Source: CALAGB01 sp963713965 (lineage in GTDB: Bacteria; Chloroflexota; Chloroflexia; Thermomicrobiales; Thermomicrobiaceae). Taken from it: a DNA stretch of 64,000 bases. The notes beneath the pieces are model-generated. The model was given only the letters and a program-made list of their open reading frames with translations. It ran no database searches and was not told the origin of the DNA. The translations under genes were made by a program, and so were the position numbers. The DNA is taken from the NCBI GenBank assembly GCA_963713965.1, contig OY970217.1, positions 1 through 64,000 of the forward strand, given 5' to 3'. Below, piece after piece: positions 26,779-35,583 of this stretch; within the stretch, counting starts at the first letter, position 1, and each line of letters starts with the position of its first letter.

Positions 26779-29061
26779 TTAGAATTGGGCGGGTGGTATT
26801 GATTTGGCCTCGGCGAACGCTCCAGCGGTCGGAACGCTCGCCGTCCTTTTGTCGGCCGTCAACCATTCTTCCGTGAACCGCGCGAACGTGATCGTTTCGT
26901 AGGCGTTGCCAATGCCTCGCTCGTAAAGGCAGCCAATGGTTCGATCCGGCAATACGACCAAACAGGAATATGCCGACGGCCCGCCGTAAATCTGGCGGGC
27001 GACCGGCCACGTCTGGCCTTCGTCAAAGCTGGCGCGCACGGTCATCTTTTCGCGCCGGGTCGTGCTGGCGGGATTGGAGAAAAGGATCACGCTTTTCAGT
27101 CCGTCGGTGGGCCACGCGTACCGGCGCGTGCTGGCCTGGCAGATCGGTTCAATCAATGCCGACACGTGATGCTGATCGGCCCATGTCAATCCGCCATCAG
27201 CACTGACCGCCACCTGCCGCGTGCGTTGGCTCCGGTCGTAATTCCGCATGTTGAGCATCAAGCGTCCGCCCGTCAGTTCCACGACCTCACATTCGTTGAC
27301 CTTCGGCTCGGGGGCACTGCCGCCCAGTTTCCAGGTCTGGCCGTGGTCGTCGGAGTAAATCACGTGTGAATCGTAGCGCTTCGTCAACGCTTCGATGTGG
27401 TCGCACGGAATCACCAGTCGTCCGGCGTGTGGTCCGTGCTGCATTTGGATACCGGCGCCGGGACCGGTGGCATACCACGTCCAGTTGGTTTGCTTGACGC
27501 CAGCGGTGATTTCCTTAGGCGGCAGCCAAGTGCGGCCATTGTCCCTCGAGTGCGTGACGAAGACTCGCCGGGTGTCTTTGCTGGTTTGGGCAATGATGCG
27601 CGACTCCGCGTCATCACCGCGATTCCAAGTGAGCAACATCCAGATTGTGCCGGATGACTTGTCCACCACCGGGCAGGGATTGCCACAAGTGTTGGCGCCA
27701 TCATCCCAAACGACCTGTTGCGAACTCCAGGTCTTGCCACCGTCGGCGCTGCGTTTCATCAGCAGGTCAATGTTGCCCGCGTCGCCGCCGCCAGCTTTCC
27801 GGCCTTCGCAAAAAGCCAAAAGCTCGCCATTGGGCGCCGTGATGATGGAGGGAATCCGGTAGGTATGGTAGCCGTCATCGCCGGAGCGAAACACAACGGT
27901 GCTCTCCAGTAATCCTTTGGGATCAGCCAGACTTTCGGGATCGAGCCCGGCGGCCGCCGCCATCAACACTTGGCGGGTCGGCAGCTTTTCAATGTCCGCT
28001 TCCCGCAACGTCAAATGGAGAATCCGTTTCCACCGATGCGGCACAAACAGGTGGACCGTTCCTTGGTCCATGACCGCGTCCAGGTAGGAACACTGGTAGT
28101 TGTACCAGGCATTGGGTGCGGTCTCGGCGAGGGCATTGGCAAAAACAAACCGTGGTTCGCTCCAGGTGCGCCCGCCGTCATGGGAAAGGCTCACCCAGAT
28201 TTCCGCGCGATCCTGGTGATGAAAATTCCGGCCCGAATGGCGGTTGTGATGGAACGTCGCCAGCGTCTTGCCATCAGAAAGACGAAACACCATCGGGGGC
28301 GCATCGGGATGCACGAGCGGAGTCGGGGCCGGGGCCGTCCACGTTTTGCCGTCATCACGGCTGCGCGCGGACCAAAGATGACCTTCCGGCGTGCGGAACA
28401 TCATCAACACTTCGCCGCTCCCGAGATTGATCGGACGCCCTTCATCCATGCGATCAAAGCCCTGAGCAAACCAGCCATTCGGCCGCTTGTCCGGCAGGAC
28501 GGTCCAGGTCTGGCCCTGATCTTCGCTACGCAAGACGTATTGGCGGGTGCGCAGCGGTTTGATCGACCAGTCGGCTTCGTGCGAGCCAATGAGCCAAGTG
28601 CCCGCATCCGTTTCGCATAGACGCATCACCGACATGCCTTTGAATCCTGGATCGTTGACCGGCCGGATGAGCTGCACTTTCGACCAAGTTCGGCCATCAT
28701 CGTCACTGTATCGAAAGCCAATGGGCGCGTTTTCCTGCTGGCCGCTATCGACGGAGTACTCAGACCACACCGGTTGCGTGCCGAAGACGTAAATGCGTTT
28801 GCCGCCGCGCGGAATCAGCGGTATGGCCCCATGCTGGTTGTAATCGATGTCGAAAGCCACCTGCGGTTTTGTCCAGGTCTTACCGCGATCCGAAGAACGC
28901 ATGGCCATCAGTTCGTTCACTTTCGTTTTGGCGCCGGCGTAATGGCGGCCTTCCGGGAACATCACCAGGAAATCGCCTCCGGGGGTGATCACCGCTTTGC
29001 ACTCGAACAGGTTCTTCGGGCTTTGATAAATGAGTTCGCCTTGGACCGGTGCTGCCGCCAC
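26779..29061 (-). CDS. Exo-alpha-sialidase (neuraminidase), two BNR beta-propeller domains
   Basis: Enzyme that releases terminal sialic acids from glycans outside the cytoplasm. The frame has ten Asp-box motifs of the form SxDxGxTW (e.g. SSDRGKTW, SDDDGRTW, SADGGKTW, SRDNGRTW, SFDEGQTW), spread over two propeller regions. The second region is the catalytic one: YHTYRIPSI supplies the first Arg (FRIP-type motif), EGRKAGGGDAGNIDLL the acid/base Asp, NECEVVEL the Glu, MLNMRNYDR the second Arg and GGPSAYSCLV the nucleophilic Tyr. The N-terminal propeller lacks the FRIP motif. The reading as drawn begins at a GTG/near 29061 just after a frameshift; the signal peptide and another domain are in the preceding frame (29062-29794). 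It starts a minus-strand sialic-acid cluster at its 3' end. Confidence 0.88.
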   Translation of the reverse strand: MAAAPVQGELIYQSPKNLFECKAVITPGGDFLVMFPEGRHYAGAKTKVNELMAMRSSDRGKTWTKPQVAFDIDYNQHGAIPLIPRGGKRIYVFGTQPVWSEYSVDSGQQENAPIGFRYSDDDGRTWSKVQLIRPVNDPGFKGMSVMRLCETDAGTWLIGSHEADWSIKPLRTRQYVLRSEDQGQTWTVLPDKRPNGWFAQGFDRMDEGRPINLGSGEVLMMFRTPEGHLWSARSRDDGKTWTAPAPTPLVHPDAPPMVFRLSDGKTLATFHHNRHSGRNFHHQDRAEIWVSLSHDGGRTWSEPRFVFANALAETAPNAWYNYQCSYLDAVMDQGTVHLFVPHRWKRILHLTLREADIEKLPTRQVLMAAAAGLDPESLADPKGLLESTVVFRSGDDGYHTYRIPSIITAPNGELLAFCEGRKAGGGDAGNIDLLMKRSADGGKTWSSQQVVWDDGANTCGNPCPVVDKSSGTIWMLLTWNRGDDAESRIIAQTSKDTRRVFVTHSRDNGRTWLPPKEITAGVKQTNWTWYATGPGAGIQMQHGPHAGRLVIPCDHIEALTKRYDSHVIYSDDHGQTWKLGGSAPEPKVNECEVVELTGGRLMLNMRNYDRSQRTRQVAVSADGGLTWADQHHVSALIEPICQASTRRYAWPTDGLKSVILFSNPASTTRREKMTVRASFDEGQTWPVARQIYGGPSAYSCLVVLPDRTIGCLYERGIGNAYETITFARFTEEWLTADKRTASVPTAGAFAEAKSIPPAQF

Positions 29062-29794
29062 AATGCCCGAGTACCTTTAACAACTTCAGACCAGAGGGCG
29101 GCTGGGCAGGATTGATCGAAGCGCGGCCAATGGTAATTTTGTCGGCCAGCACCAAACCGAGGCGCGCCAGTTCCGTGGCTTCGGGATCGGCAATCAGATT
29201 TCCGGCGGCGGCAAGTTCATACACCCGCATTGTAGCCCGCCAGGGGCGCACGCCGAACATCCCCACTTTGCCGGTCTTGAACGGCAGTTTGGCCACTTCG
29301 TGTCCGGCCAGGCGCAACGTCAGAATTTTCCCGCGCCGCTGGATTTCGGCCTCGAATGGCTGACCCGCGGTGAGGAAGTCTTTCGTGGCCCCGAGCGACA
29401 AGGTGGAGCCGATGTCGGGTCCCTGGACAAAGACCTGGTGGGAGGCGCCGTCGAAGCCGAAATGGTTGCCGCCGAAGACGAGCGACGCGGCAGTGCCCTC
29501 GAGTTTATCGAGACTAAGCTTCGCCTTGATCTGGAAATCGCCCGTTCCAATCAGGCTGGCGGCGTAAAGGTGGTTGCCCACGCCGGAACCTTCCAGGTAG
29601 CTCGACGCATGTTGCCATGGCTTGCCAATTTCGAATGCGCCGGAGGACTGGCCTTCGTGAACGAATTGCTGAAGGGCTGGTGAAGTGGAGTCGTTGGCTG
29701 CGGGATTGGGGGCACCGAAAGCGAGGCCAGGTAAGCTCAATCCAACTATGGTGATGATTGCTAACAGGATCGGCCTCAGACCGCGCAATCTCAA
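29050..29794 (-). CDS. N-terminal signal peptide and lectin-like domain of the sialidase (separated by a frameshift)
   Basis: The frame running into 29061 encodes a secretion signal (LRPILLAIITIVGLSLPGLAFG) and then about 190 residues of a jelly-roll-type domain (TGDFQIKAKLSLDKLEGTAASLVFGG..., RRGKILTLRLAGHEV, RPWRATMRVYELAAAG) resembling the concanavalin-like domain before sialidase propellers. At about 29055 the frame should pass to that of the sialidase, where VAAAPVQGELIYQSP continues it. TTG at 29794 or 29788 is the only plausible start, as no ATG stands near the signal; repeat family A ends just upstream. Joined, the sialidase would have about 1,000 residues. Confidence 0.65.
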
Positions 29795-29835
29795 AGCTGC
29801 CGCGATGGAGGAAACACACCGGCGATCCGCGCGAA

Positions 29836-29933
29836 GCGTTTGGAGTGCGTCCGGCTTGCCGGCGCTTTGCTGATGCGAAGCCGCAGCGTGGACCAAACGA
29901 AAGCGGGAGCAAGCTCCACGCACTCCAAACGCT
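29836..29933. repeat. Inverted-repeat element, family A copy 2
   Basis: AGCGTTTGGAGTGCG-type left arm (from 29836) and the matching right arm ending at 29933, with the inner GCTTGCCGGCGCTTT and AAAGCGGGAGCAAGCT blocks. It lies directly upstream of the sialidase signal-peptide region and is open in that frame, so automatic gene calling may extend the protein through it. Confidence 0.85.
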
Positions 29934-30039
29934 GGCGCGACAGAGGAAGCACCTTGGCGATTATCGCGAAGCGATCGCAGCCTAAGCCGTTGTCTTCTCA
30001 GCTCTGAAGATTCACGAGAATGTTTACCAAGCATATTCA

Positions 30040-30981
30040 TCAGGCAGTAGCAGGTTGCAGTTGCGGTTGAGCGATCCAATCAAAATAACCAAGTTCCTCC
30101 AGTTGGCTCCGGAGGCGCGTTTTCTGTTCCGCGGTCAGGTTTTGCAATGGCAACCGGACCGGGCCAACGTCCACGCCCAGCAGTTGCATCACAACTTTCG
30201 ATGCTCCCATGTAACCGTATCCGGCCAAAATCCGTACCAGTTCCACGATCCGAAATTGGGCGACGCGCGCGGTTTCTAGTTCACCGTCCGCAAAGGCCTT
30301 CACGATTTCGTGGGCAACCGGCGCGGCATAATTATACGTGCTCCCCACGGCGCCTTTCACGCCCAGCGCCAGCGCGGCCAACAGGCATTCGTCGTTCCCC
30401 CAAAACACATCCAGCGAGTCTTCCCCCACCCGCAGACATTCCTGGAGAGCAACCAGGTCGGGATTGGTATATTTGATCCCGGCCAGCGACGGAATCCGTT
30501 CCCCGGCCTGATGCAGGAATTGGGGCATCGAAAGGCGAACCCCGGTGAGCGATGGAATGTCGTAAAAGTAAAACGGCGTGTCTGGAGCAGCACTGGCAAT
30601 TTGCGCGCAACAGTCCACCAGTACCTCGATGGTCGCCGGTTTGAAATAAGATGGGGAAAAGGCCGCGATGGCGCGGGCGCCGAGTTCCTGAGCCTGCCGG
30701 GCCAGGGCTGCCGCGTCTTCGAGACAGTTCGCGCCAACGTGGACAATTACGTCCAGCTTCGCCCCGCGGGTGACGTCCATCCAACGTTGTGTGAGTTGCC
30801 GACGTTCCTCGACGCAAAGCGATTGGCTTTCGCCCGTGCTCCCGCCGATGAAGGCGACGGCAATGCCAGTGTCGAGCAAGTGCCCGGCTTGATGTTCCAC
30901 CGCCTCGAGCCCCAGCGAGCCGTCGGCTCGGAACGGGGTATGCGTGGCGGTAATTAGTCCACTAAGATTGAGTCGTTTCAT
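30040..30981 (-). CDS. nanA: N-acetylneuraminate lyase
   Basis: Class I aldolase of 313 residues that would split N-acetylneuraminate into pyruvate and N-acetylmannosamine in the cytoplasm. It has the family's GGSTGES motif (residues 46-52), catalytic Tyr140 in FYFYDIP and Schiff-base Lys170 in AGIKYTNPD. Segments such as DIPSLTGVRLSMPQFL, FWGNDECLLAALALGVKGAVGSTYNY and GPVRLPLQNL resemble animal and bacteroidal N-acetylneuraminate lyases more than dihydrodipicolinate synthases. The ATG at 30981 lies inside the end of the symporter gene, a 20-base overlap that implies one operon. Neighbours on both sides (sialidase, mutarotase-symporter) confirm the assignment. Confidence 0.9.
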   Translation of the reverse strand: MKRLNLSGLITATHTPFRADGSLGLEAVEHQAGHLLDTGIAVAFIGGSTGESQSLCVEERRQLTQRWMDVTRGAKLDVIVHVGANCLEDAAALARQAQELGARAIAAFSPSYFKPATIEVLVDCCAQIASAAPDTPFYFYDIPSLTGVRLSMPQFLHQAGERIPSLAGIKYTNPDLVALQECLRVGEDSLDVFWGNDECLLAALALGVKGAVGSTYNYAAPVAHEIVKAFADGELETARVAQFRIVELVRILAGYGYMGASKVVMQLLGVDVGPVRLPLQNLTAEQKTRLRSQLEELGYFDWIAQPQLQPATA

Positions 30982-33910
30982 AAATTGAGTTGGCCATCGT
31001 GGGTGGATTAAAGGCTTCAGGTTGCGCTCGCAACGTGTAGATCGTGAGACCGCCAAGATCTCCGCGGTGCGCCGGCGACATCCAACTGGCCAGCCAGCCA
31101 ATCAGCACACAACTGATGACCCCCACGACGGGGTAAATGAAAAAATGGGCCGGCGTGAATTGTTTGACGCCAAAAACCAAAATGGCGCTGACCACCGCGC
31201 CGATCAGCGCGCCGGAACCATTGGCCCGTCGGCTGAAAATTCCCAGAACAAACAAGCCGGAAACCGTCCCGCCAAACAAACCGATCACCGCCAGAAAGGT
31301 TTCCCACAACGAGCGGATTTCGAAGTTGGCCATCACCAGCGCCACCGCGGTGCCAACCAAACCCACTGCCGCCGTCAGCCAACGCGCCAGCCGCAAACAA
31401 GATTGGTCGGAGACGCCCGGCCGGAAGCGGCGATGGAAATCGGTCACATAAGCCGTGGCCACGGAGTTCAAGCTGCTGGCCAGCGTCGATTGCGCGGCGG
31501 CAAAAATGCCGGCCACAATGATCCCGGCAACGCCGGCAGGCAATTCGCGCACGATGAACAAAGGAAAGATCCCGTCATTGGGGAGCGTCGGGTCCAGACG
31601 TTCCGGGTGAACCCGGTAGAACACGAACAAGGCCGTGCCGATGGCGAAGAACAATCCCTGGGCCAACGGCGCGATGGCCATGTTGGTCCAGATGGCGCGG
31701 GCGGCGCCTTTCTCGTCTGCGGTCGTGACATAGCGTTGCACCACGTCCTGGCTCGCGGTGTACGAGAAGAGATTGGCGAAGAGGCTGCCCACGATGATCA
31801 CCCAACCGGCGCCAATGGCGAAATCGAGGTTCCAGGGAACAGTTGCAAAAAACTTGTCGTGCGACGCCGCGGTGGAGATCAGCGTGGCCACTCCGCCGTC
31901 CAGTCGCACGATGATCGTGATCAACGCCCACAAGCCGCCGCCCATCAGGATTATTGCCTGCGCGGCATCAGTCCAGATCACCGCCTCGATGCCGCCGAGA
32001 ACCGTATAGACGATCACGAGCAGTCCCATGGCGAGGATGCACGTGGTGACATCAAGCTTGCTAACGGTCGCCAGCGCGAGGGCAGGCAGATACAACACGA
32101 TCGCCACCCGCCCCAATTGGAACAGGATAAAGAGCGCGCTGGCAACCAACCGCACGGCGACATTGAAGCGTTGTTCGAGGTATTCGTAGGCGGTCGTGAC
32201 ATTCAATTTCCGGTAGAACGGCAGATAGACGAACACGACCAGCGGCGTGAGCAACAGGTACGAGTTCCCCAGAAACAAGTTCCAGCCCACGCTGTAACCC
32301 TGCGCCGGGATGGCCATGAAGGTGATCGAACTGAGCATTGTGGCGAAAATGCTCAAACCCACCGCCCACCACGGCACGCGTTGCCCCCCTCGAAAGAAGT
32401 CATTCGTGGTCTTATTCCGTTTGGTGAAACTGGCGCCCAACCAAACCATGCCCAGCAAATACAGACTCAGCGTGGTGTAATTCAGCCAACCAAAGCCGGC
32501 TTTGGACCTCGCCACGGTGAGACTCCATACTTCCGGCGACCGCACGCCCGGCCGCATTTCGCCATTGGGGATGATGAACTGATCGTGCCATTCCACCACC
32601 GGCACCGTGACGCGGGGCGCCGGCATCCGGCCCATCGGCGTCCAGGTATCCGTGATGGTGTGGTAACCGAGAATCTCCGGCGAAAAACCCGGATGCTGCG
32701 TGGGTGGTTCAAAGCCGACCTTCGAACCGTCGTCGCCGCCCAGCACCAAAAAATACGACTGCCCGAGCGCCGGAGCCGGAGAAGGCGCGGCGGTCGAGGG
32801 ATGGGGCATGTCGGCGATCTGCTTCCAGCCCTGGCCCGGTTGATAGCGCCAGGCATCGCGGAGATAAACGCGCGTGGATTTGCCATTCACCGGTTCGAGC
32901 GCGCAACCGCCGGCAATAAAAAACGCCCCCGCCTGCGCCGCCGCAACCGGCAGGATGCGCGCCCGGCCAGGGCAAGCGTCCAACTCGCGCCACGCCGGTT
33001 CCGGTTGCGACAAATCAAGGGCAAACAATCGGTTCAACGCCGCTTTCTCACCGGGTTCAGTCGTGCCACCGAACACGTAAATCGTTTTACCCACTTGCGC
33101 GCCGGCACCAAACGCAGTCGGAATTGGCAAGCTGGGAAGGGCTTCCGTTCGCACGCTGTTCCCGTCCCATTTCAGCAGGAACACATCGGCATAATGGCGC
33201 GTAGCGTCGCCGCCGCCAATGCAAACCACGCCCGCCTCGGTGGTCAACGAAATGCCATAGGCCAGCGGACGCGGCAGTGTGCCCGAAGTGATCCATTGGC
33301 CATCCGGTTCGGGCAAAATATACACGGCGTCGTGCCACACTTTTTGGCCGCCTTCCCAAGGATAACCATGGGGGAAGTTGGCGCCCCCCGCCACGACCAA
33401 TGCACCACCGCTGACCCCGGCGAACGGGCCCGCCAGACCGTGCTTGTCGGAAATCGGAGCCAGTTGTTTGCAGGTGAACGACGCCGAGGGAGCGGCGTTG
33501 ATGAAAGGCGGGGAAATGGCGATGTAGGCAAAGACGATTGGGAGGATGAGGAAAGCCACGATTGTGCGTCGCCGGGTCAGGGGATCCGGCCTGCATGCGC
33601 TACCGTAAGCAGCGCAAGCTGCGTTTCTGGTCGAGTGGGCGTTCTGTTGCCCCTCACCCCGGCCCTCTCCCCAGGGGAGAGGGAGAATGGATGGCCGCGT
33701 GTCAACATTGGATGCGGACTCGTACTTGGCAGCGTGGCCTCGCTGCTGTTCCCTCTCCTTGGGGAGAGGGTGAGGGTGAGGGGAAAGGAACCTCCCGGAT
33801 TGGCCAGCGTCTTGTCTCTTCCAAAGGCGAGTCCACCAGCGTGCAAGCCACGTGTCTTCATGCGGCGGAGTTTGGAATGTGTCGTTGGAAATGCCCCAAT
33901 GTGAAGCCAT
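30962..33910 (-). CDS. Fusion of a Kelch-type sialic-acid mutarotase and a sodium:solute symporter
   Basis: The first part, after a signal peptide (FLILPIVFAYIAISPPFINA), is a six-bladed Kelch propeller like NanM/YjhT N-acetylneuraminate epimerase (VAGGANFPHGYPWEGGQKVWHD, YVFGGTTEPGE, GRARILPVAAAQAGAFFIAGG, LVLGGDDGS). The second part is a complete SSS symporter with about thirteen helices (FFRGGQRVPWWAVGLSIFATMLSS, TAYEYLEQRF, VLGGIEAVIWTDAAQA, FSYTASQDVVQRYV). The pair would convert released sialic acid to the transported anomer and import it with Na+. Start choice: ATG 33910 has AAAGGAG eight bases ahead and abuts the stop of the RraA-like gene, but a repeat element lies between it and the signal peptide; GTG 33559 begins right at the signal. 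The lyase gene overlaps its end. Confidence 0.9.
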   Translation of the reverse strand: MASHWGISNDTFQTPPHEDTWLARWWTRLWKRQDAGQSGRFLSPHPHPLPKEREQQRGHAAKYESASNVDTRPSILPLPWGEGRGEGQQNAHSTRNAACAAYGSACRPDPLTRRRTIVAFLILPIVFAYIAISPPFINAAPSASFTCKQLAPISDKHGLAGPFAGVSGGALVVAGGANFPHGYPWEGGQKVWHDAVYILPEPDGQWITSGTLPRPLAYGISLTTEAGVVCIGGGDATRHYADVFLLKWDGNSVRTEALPSLPIPTAFGAGAQVGKTIYVFGGTTEPGEKAALNRLFALDLSQPEPAWRELDACPGRARILPVAAAQAGAFFIAGGCALEPVNGKSTRVYLRDAWRYQPGQGWKQIADMPHPSTAAPSPAPALGQSYFLVLGGDDGSKVGFEPPTQHPGFSPEILGYHTITDTWTPMGRMPAPRVTVPVVEWHDQFIIPNGEMRPGVRSPEVWSLTVARSKAGFGWLNYTTLSLYLLGMVWLGASFTKRNKTTNDFFRGGQRVPWWAVGLSIFATMLSSITFMAIPAQGYSVGWNLFLGNSYLLLTPLVVFVYLPFYRKLNVTTAYEYLEQRFNVAVRLVASALFILFQLGRVAIVLYLPALALATVSKLDVTTCILAMGLLVIVYTVLGGIEAVIWTDAAQAIILMGGGLWALITIIVRLDGGVATLISTAASHDKFFATVPWNLDFAIGAGWVIIVGSLFANLFSYTASQDVVQRYVTTADEKGAARAIWTNMAIAPLAQGLFFAIGTALFVFYRVHPERLDPTLPNDGIFPLFIVRELPAGVAGIIVAGIFAAAQSTLASSLNSVATAYVTDFHRRFRPGVSDQSCLRLARWLTAAVGLVGTAVALVMANFEIRSLWETFLAVIGLFGGTVSGLFVLGIFSRRANGSGALIGAVVSAILVFGVKQFTPAHFFIYPVVGVISCVLIGWLASWMSPAHRGDLGGLTIYTLRAQPEAFNPPTMANSIYETTQS
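33650..33784. repeat. Inverted-repeat element, family E copy 1
   Basis: Left block CCCCTCACCCC...CCCTCTCCCCAGGGGAGAGGG and right block CCCTCTCC..GGAGAGGGTGAGGGTGAGGGG are reverse-complementary, about 70 bases apart. Other copies: 57859-58053 and 59279-59472. This copy lies inside the upstream part of the mutarotase-symporter frame and keeps it open. Confidence 0.85.
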
Positions 33911-34675
33911 CTACCATTCTCCTTTCTTGCCAAATTTTTCCGCGGCGTTCTCGGTGAACTGGATGGCGGCCTCGTTGAGGCGGGCCAGAATCTGTTCGCT
34001 CGTTTGGCCGGCGGTACCGTGGGCGGCGGCAATGAGCGTTGCGCATTCGTTGGCATCCATGAAGCGGGCGGCTTCCAACAAGTGTTCCTCCTCGCCCTGC
34101 GGAATGGCGAGAAAGCCGTGCTTGTCGGCATGCATCAGTTGACCGGGTTGAATTTTGGAACCGAAGACTTCGACCTCGCAGCCCCAGCGAACGGGATAAC
34201 TATGCGCGTGACCGACACATAGCCGACGGGCCAGCGCTTTAAAGCCCGTGCTGTTCATTTCGTCCAGATCCCGGATACCGCCGTCGATGATCGTGCCTAC
34301 GCACCCGAGGGCGCGGTGAACGCGGCTGTTCACTTCACCCCAGAACGCGCCGAACGTATCCGGCCGGTCCAGGTCCTGAACCACCACGATCTTGGGTCCG
34401 GGTTCCTTGGCAACATAAGCGCGGTATTCGGCCCAGGCGTTGGCGTTGCGACGCGGGTGTTCGGGATTGCCTGGTTCGATCACCACCGTCACCGCGTAGC
34501 CGACCATCGGCCCGAGATGCGGCATAAAATCCCTGACCTCCTCGCGGTTGAAGGCGTCGCGCGCTGGATTCTGTTTGGTGATCTGTTCCCAGCCGTTGTA
34601 AATGGTCGGCGTGTTCCAGCGCTTAAGCTGAAGCAATTCGGCGGTGGTAAGGCGGCGGTGGGTGGTCCGGTTCAT
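33911..34675 (-). CDS. RraA-family protein (4-hydroxy-4-methyl-2-oxoglutarate aldolase-like)
   Basis: Cytoplasmic protein of 254 residues of the RraA/HMG-aldolase fold. The motif GTIIDGGIRDLDEM corresponds to the conserved D-G-x-x-R-D site that binds substrate and metal in class II pyruvate aldolases, and VVVQDLDRPDTFGAFWGEVNS matches the other conserved segment of this family. Homologues are often mis-named dimethylmenaquinone methyltransferases. It is the first gene of the operon: its stop is directly followed by ATG 33910. In a sialic-acid operon it might act on a downstream 2-oxo acid, but the true substrate cannot be told. Confidence 0.82.
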   Translation of the reverse strand: MNRTTHRRLTTAELLQLKRWNTPTIYNGWEQITKQNPARDAFNREEVRDFMPHLGPMVGYAVTVVIEPGNPEHPRRNANAWAEYRAYVAKEPGPKIVVVQDLDRPDTFGAFWGEVNSRVHRALGCVGTIIDGGIRDLDEMNSTGFKALARRLCVGHAHSYPVRWGCEVEVFGSKIQPGQLMHADKHGFLAIPQGEEEHLLEAARFMDANECATLIAAAHGTAGQTSEQILARLNEAAIQFTENAAEKFGKKGEW

Positions 34676-34820
34676 AGGGGTCGGGAGAAAATTTCCGCTT
34701 CGTTAAAGTGGGATCCGGAAACAGACCGGGGCCTTGAATTGAAAACGTGCTGCCGCCGCCGCGCAAGCGTCTTGGAGTGCGGCAATCAAGAGCTCCATGT
34801 TGGATGGGTAAAGCGCGGGT

Positions 34821-35171
34821 TCATTGCTGTTTGGGCGTCACCAGCCGGTAAAAACGTTGCGCGCCGGGACTGGCTTCGATTCGTTCAATCAGGCGATTGG
34901 CCGGTGCCGATTCAATGTCGGTCAACTTCGTCCCGCCCGCGGTCGCCAAGGTGTCACGAGACTCAATCGTGTAACGGCGCCCCGCCACGGCCACGAACCG
35001 GAGGGTCACAGAATTGGATGCCGGCGTGCGCCGCAAACGCAAGGCGCTTTCGGCTGGTTGTGGATCGGTGCCGACAGTGAATTCCTGCGCGTTGATCATG
35101 CCGTCCTGGTCTGGGTTTTTGAATAGTGCGCTCCCGCGGTAGCCGCCAACGTGAGGAGGCGGAGCAGGCAA
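34821..35171 (-). pseudogene. C-terminal remnant of an exported protein
   Basis: About 105 residues with a Ca-binding, thrombospondin-type stretch (NPDQDGMINAQEFTVGTDPQ) followed by a beta-rich end (FVAVAGRRYTIESRDTLA) and the final RFYRLVTPKQQ. This is the typical C-terminus of the long exported proteins of this organism (compare the ends at 44473, 50162 and 56411). The frame runs upstream into repeat family C at 35139, and nothing recognisable lies beyond, so the main part of the gene is gone. Confidence 0.65.
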
Positions 35172-35208
35172 AGAGACATCCGGTCCGCCTCCTCACGTCG
35201 GCGGCTAC
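35139..35208. repeat. Inverted-repeat element, family C copy 1
   Basis: GTAGCCGCCAACGTGAGGAG (35139-35158) and the complementary CTCCTCACGTCGGCGGCTAC (35189-35208) with a spacer of about 30 bases. The arms match in all but one or two positions. It sits at the 5' edge of the gene remnant 34821-35138 and may mark the deletion or rearrangement point. Confidence 0.85.
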
Positions 35209-35454
35209 TGGCTGTCAGCGTTTTAAGCTCGGTATGAAATATCCGGCCTAGCGTCTGCATGGCGCGAGTTTACCACAAGAACTTTGGTCTTGGGAAGTCC
35301 GAGGGAGAGCGGTCGTACCAGCACTTGTTTAACAATTGTACCGGTCGAATGTTCTGGGGTGGGTGAGCGGGCGAGGTAGCGTCCCGACGAGACACAGATT
35401 TGGACCCGCCTCGCCAATCCAATGTCAGAGCATGTTTTGAAAGCCCAAAAACCC

Positions 35455-35530
35455 GTAGCCACCAACGTGAGGAGGTGGACCTTTTGGCCGGTTGGCGTTG
35501 GCGAATCCGCCTCCTCATGTCGGCGGCTAC
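35455..35530. repeat. Inverted-repeat element, family C copy 2
   Basis: GTAGCCACCAACGTGAGGAG (from 35455) and CTCCTCATGTCGGCGGCTAC (to 35530). Same arms as the copy at 35139 with a different spacer. It lies about 50 bases before the sigma-factor frame. Confidence 0.85.
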
Positions 35531-35583
35531 CCTTTTCAAACACGCTGTAAGGCGGGATTATCAGCCAGATTTGCGGTGGGAAT

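Larger units (their letters stand above)
34676..35583. other. Spacer with a gene remnant and two family C inverted repeats
   Basis: About 900 bases between divergent operons. It holds the remnant at 34821-35138 and two complete family C elements (35139-35208, 35455-35530). The sequence just before 35584 should carry the promoter of the sigma-factor gene; AT-rich boxes are visible there (TATGTTATATTGG) but no clear pair. Confidence 0.6.

Noticed and set aside
31022..33904. A 960-codon open frame on the plus strand
   Set aside because: It is antisense to the mutarotase-symporter gene, whose protein matches known families along its length; the plus-strand translation is rich in Arg, His and Gln and has no recognisable domain. 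High GC at third positions keeps the opposite frame open.
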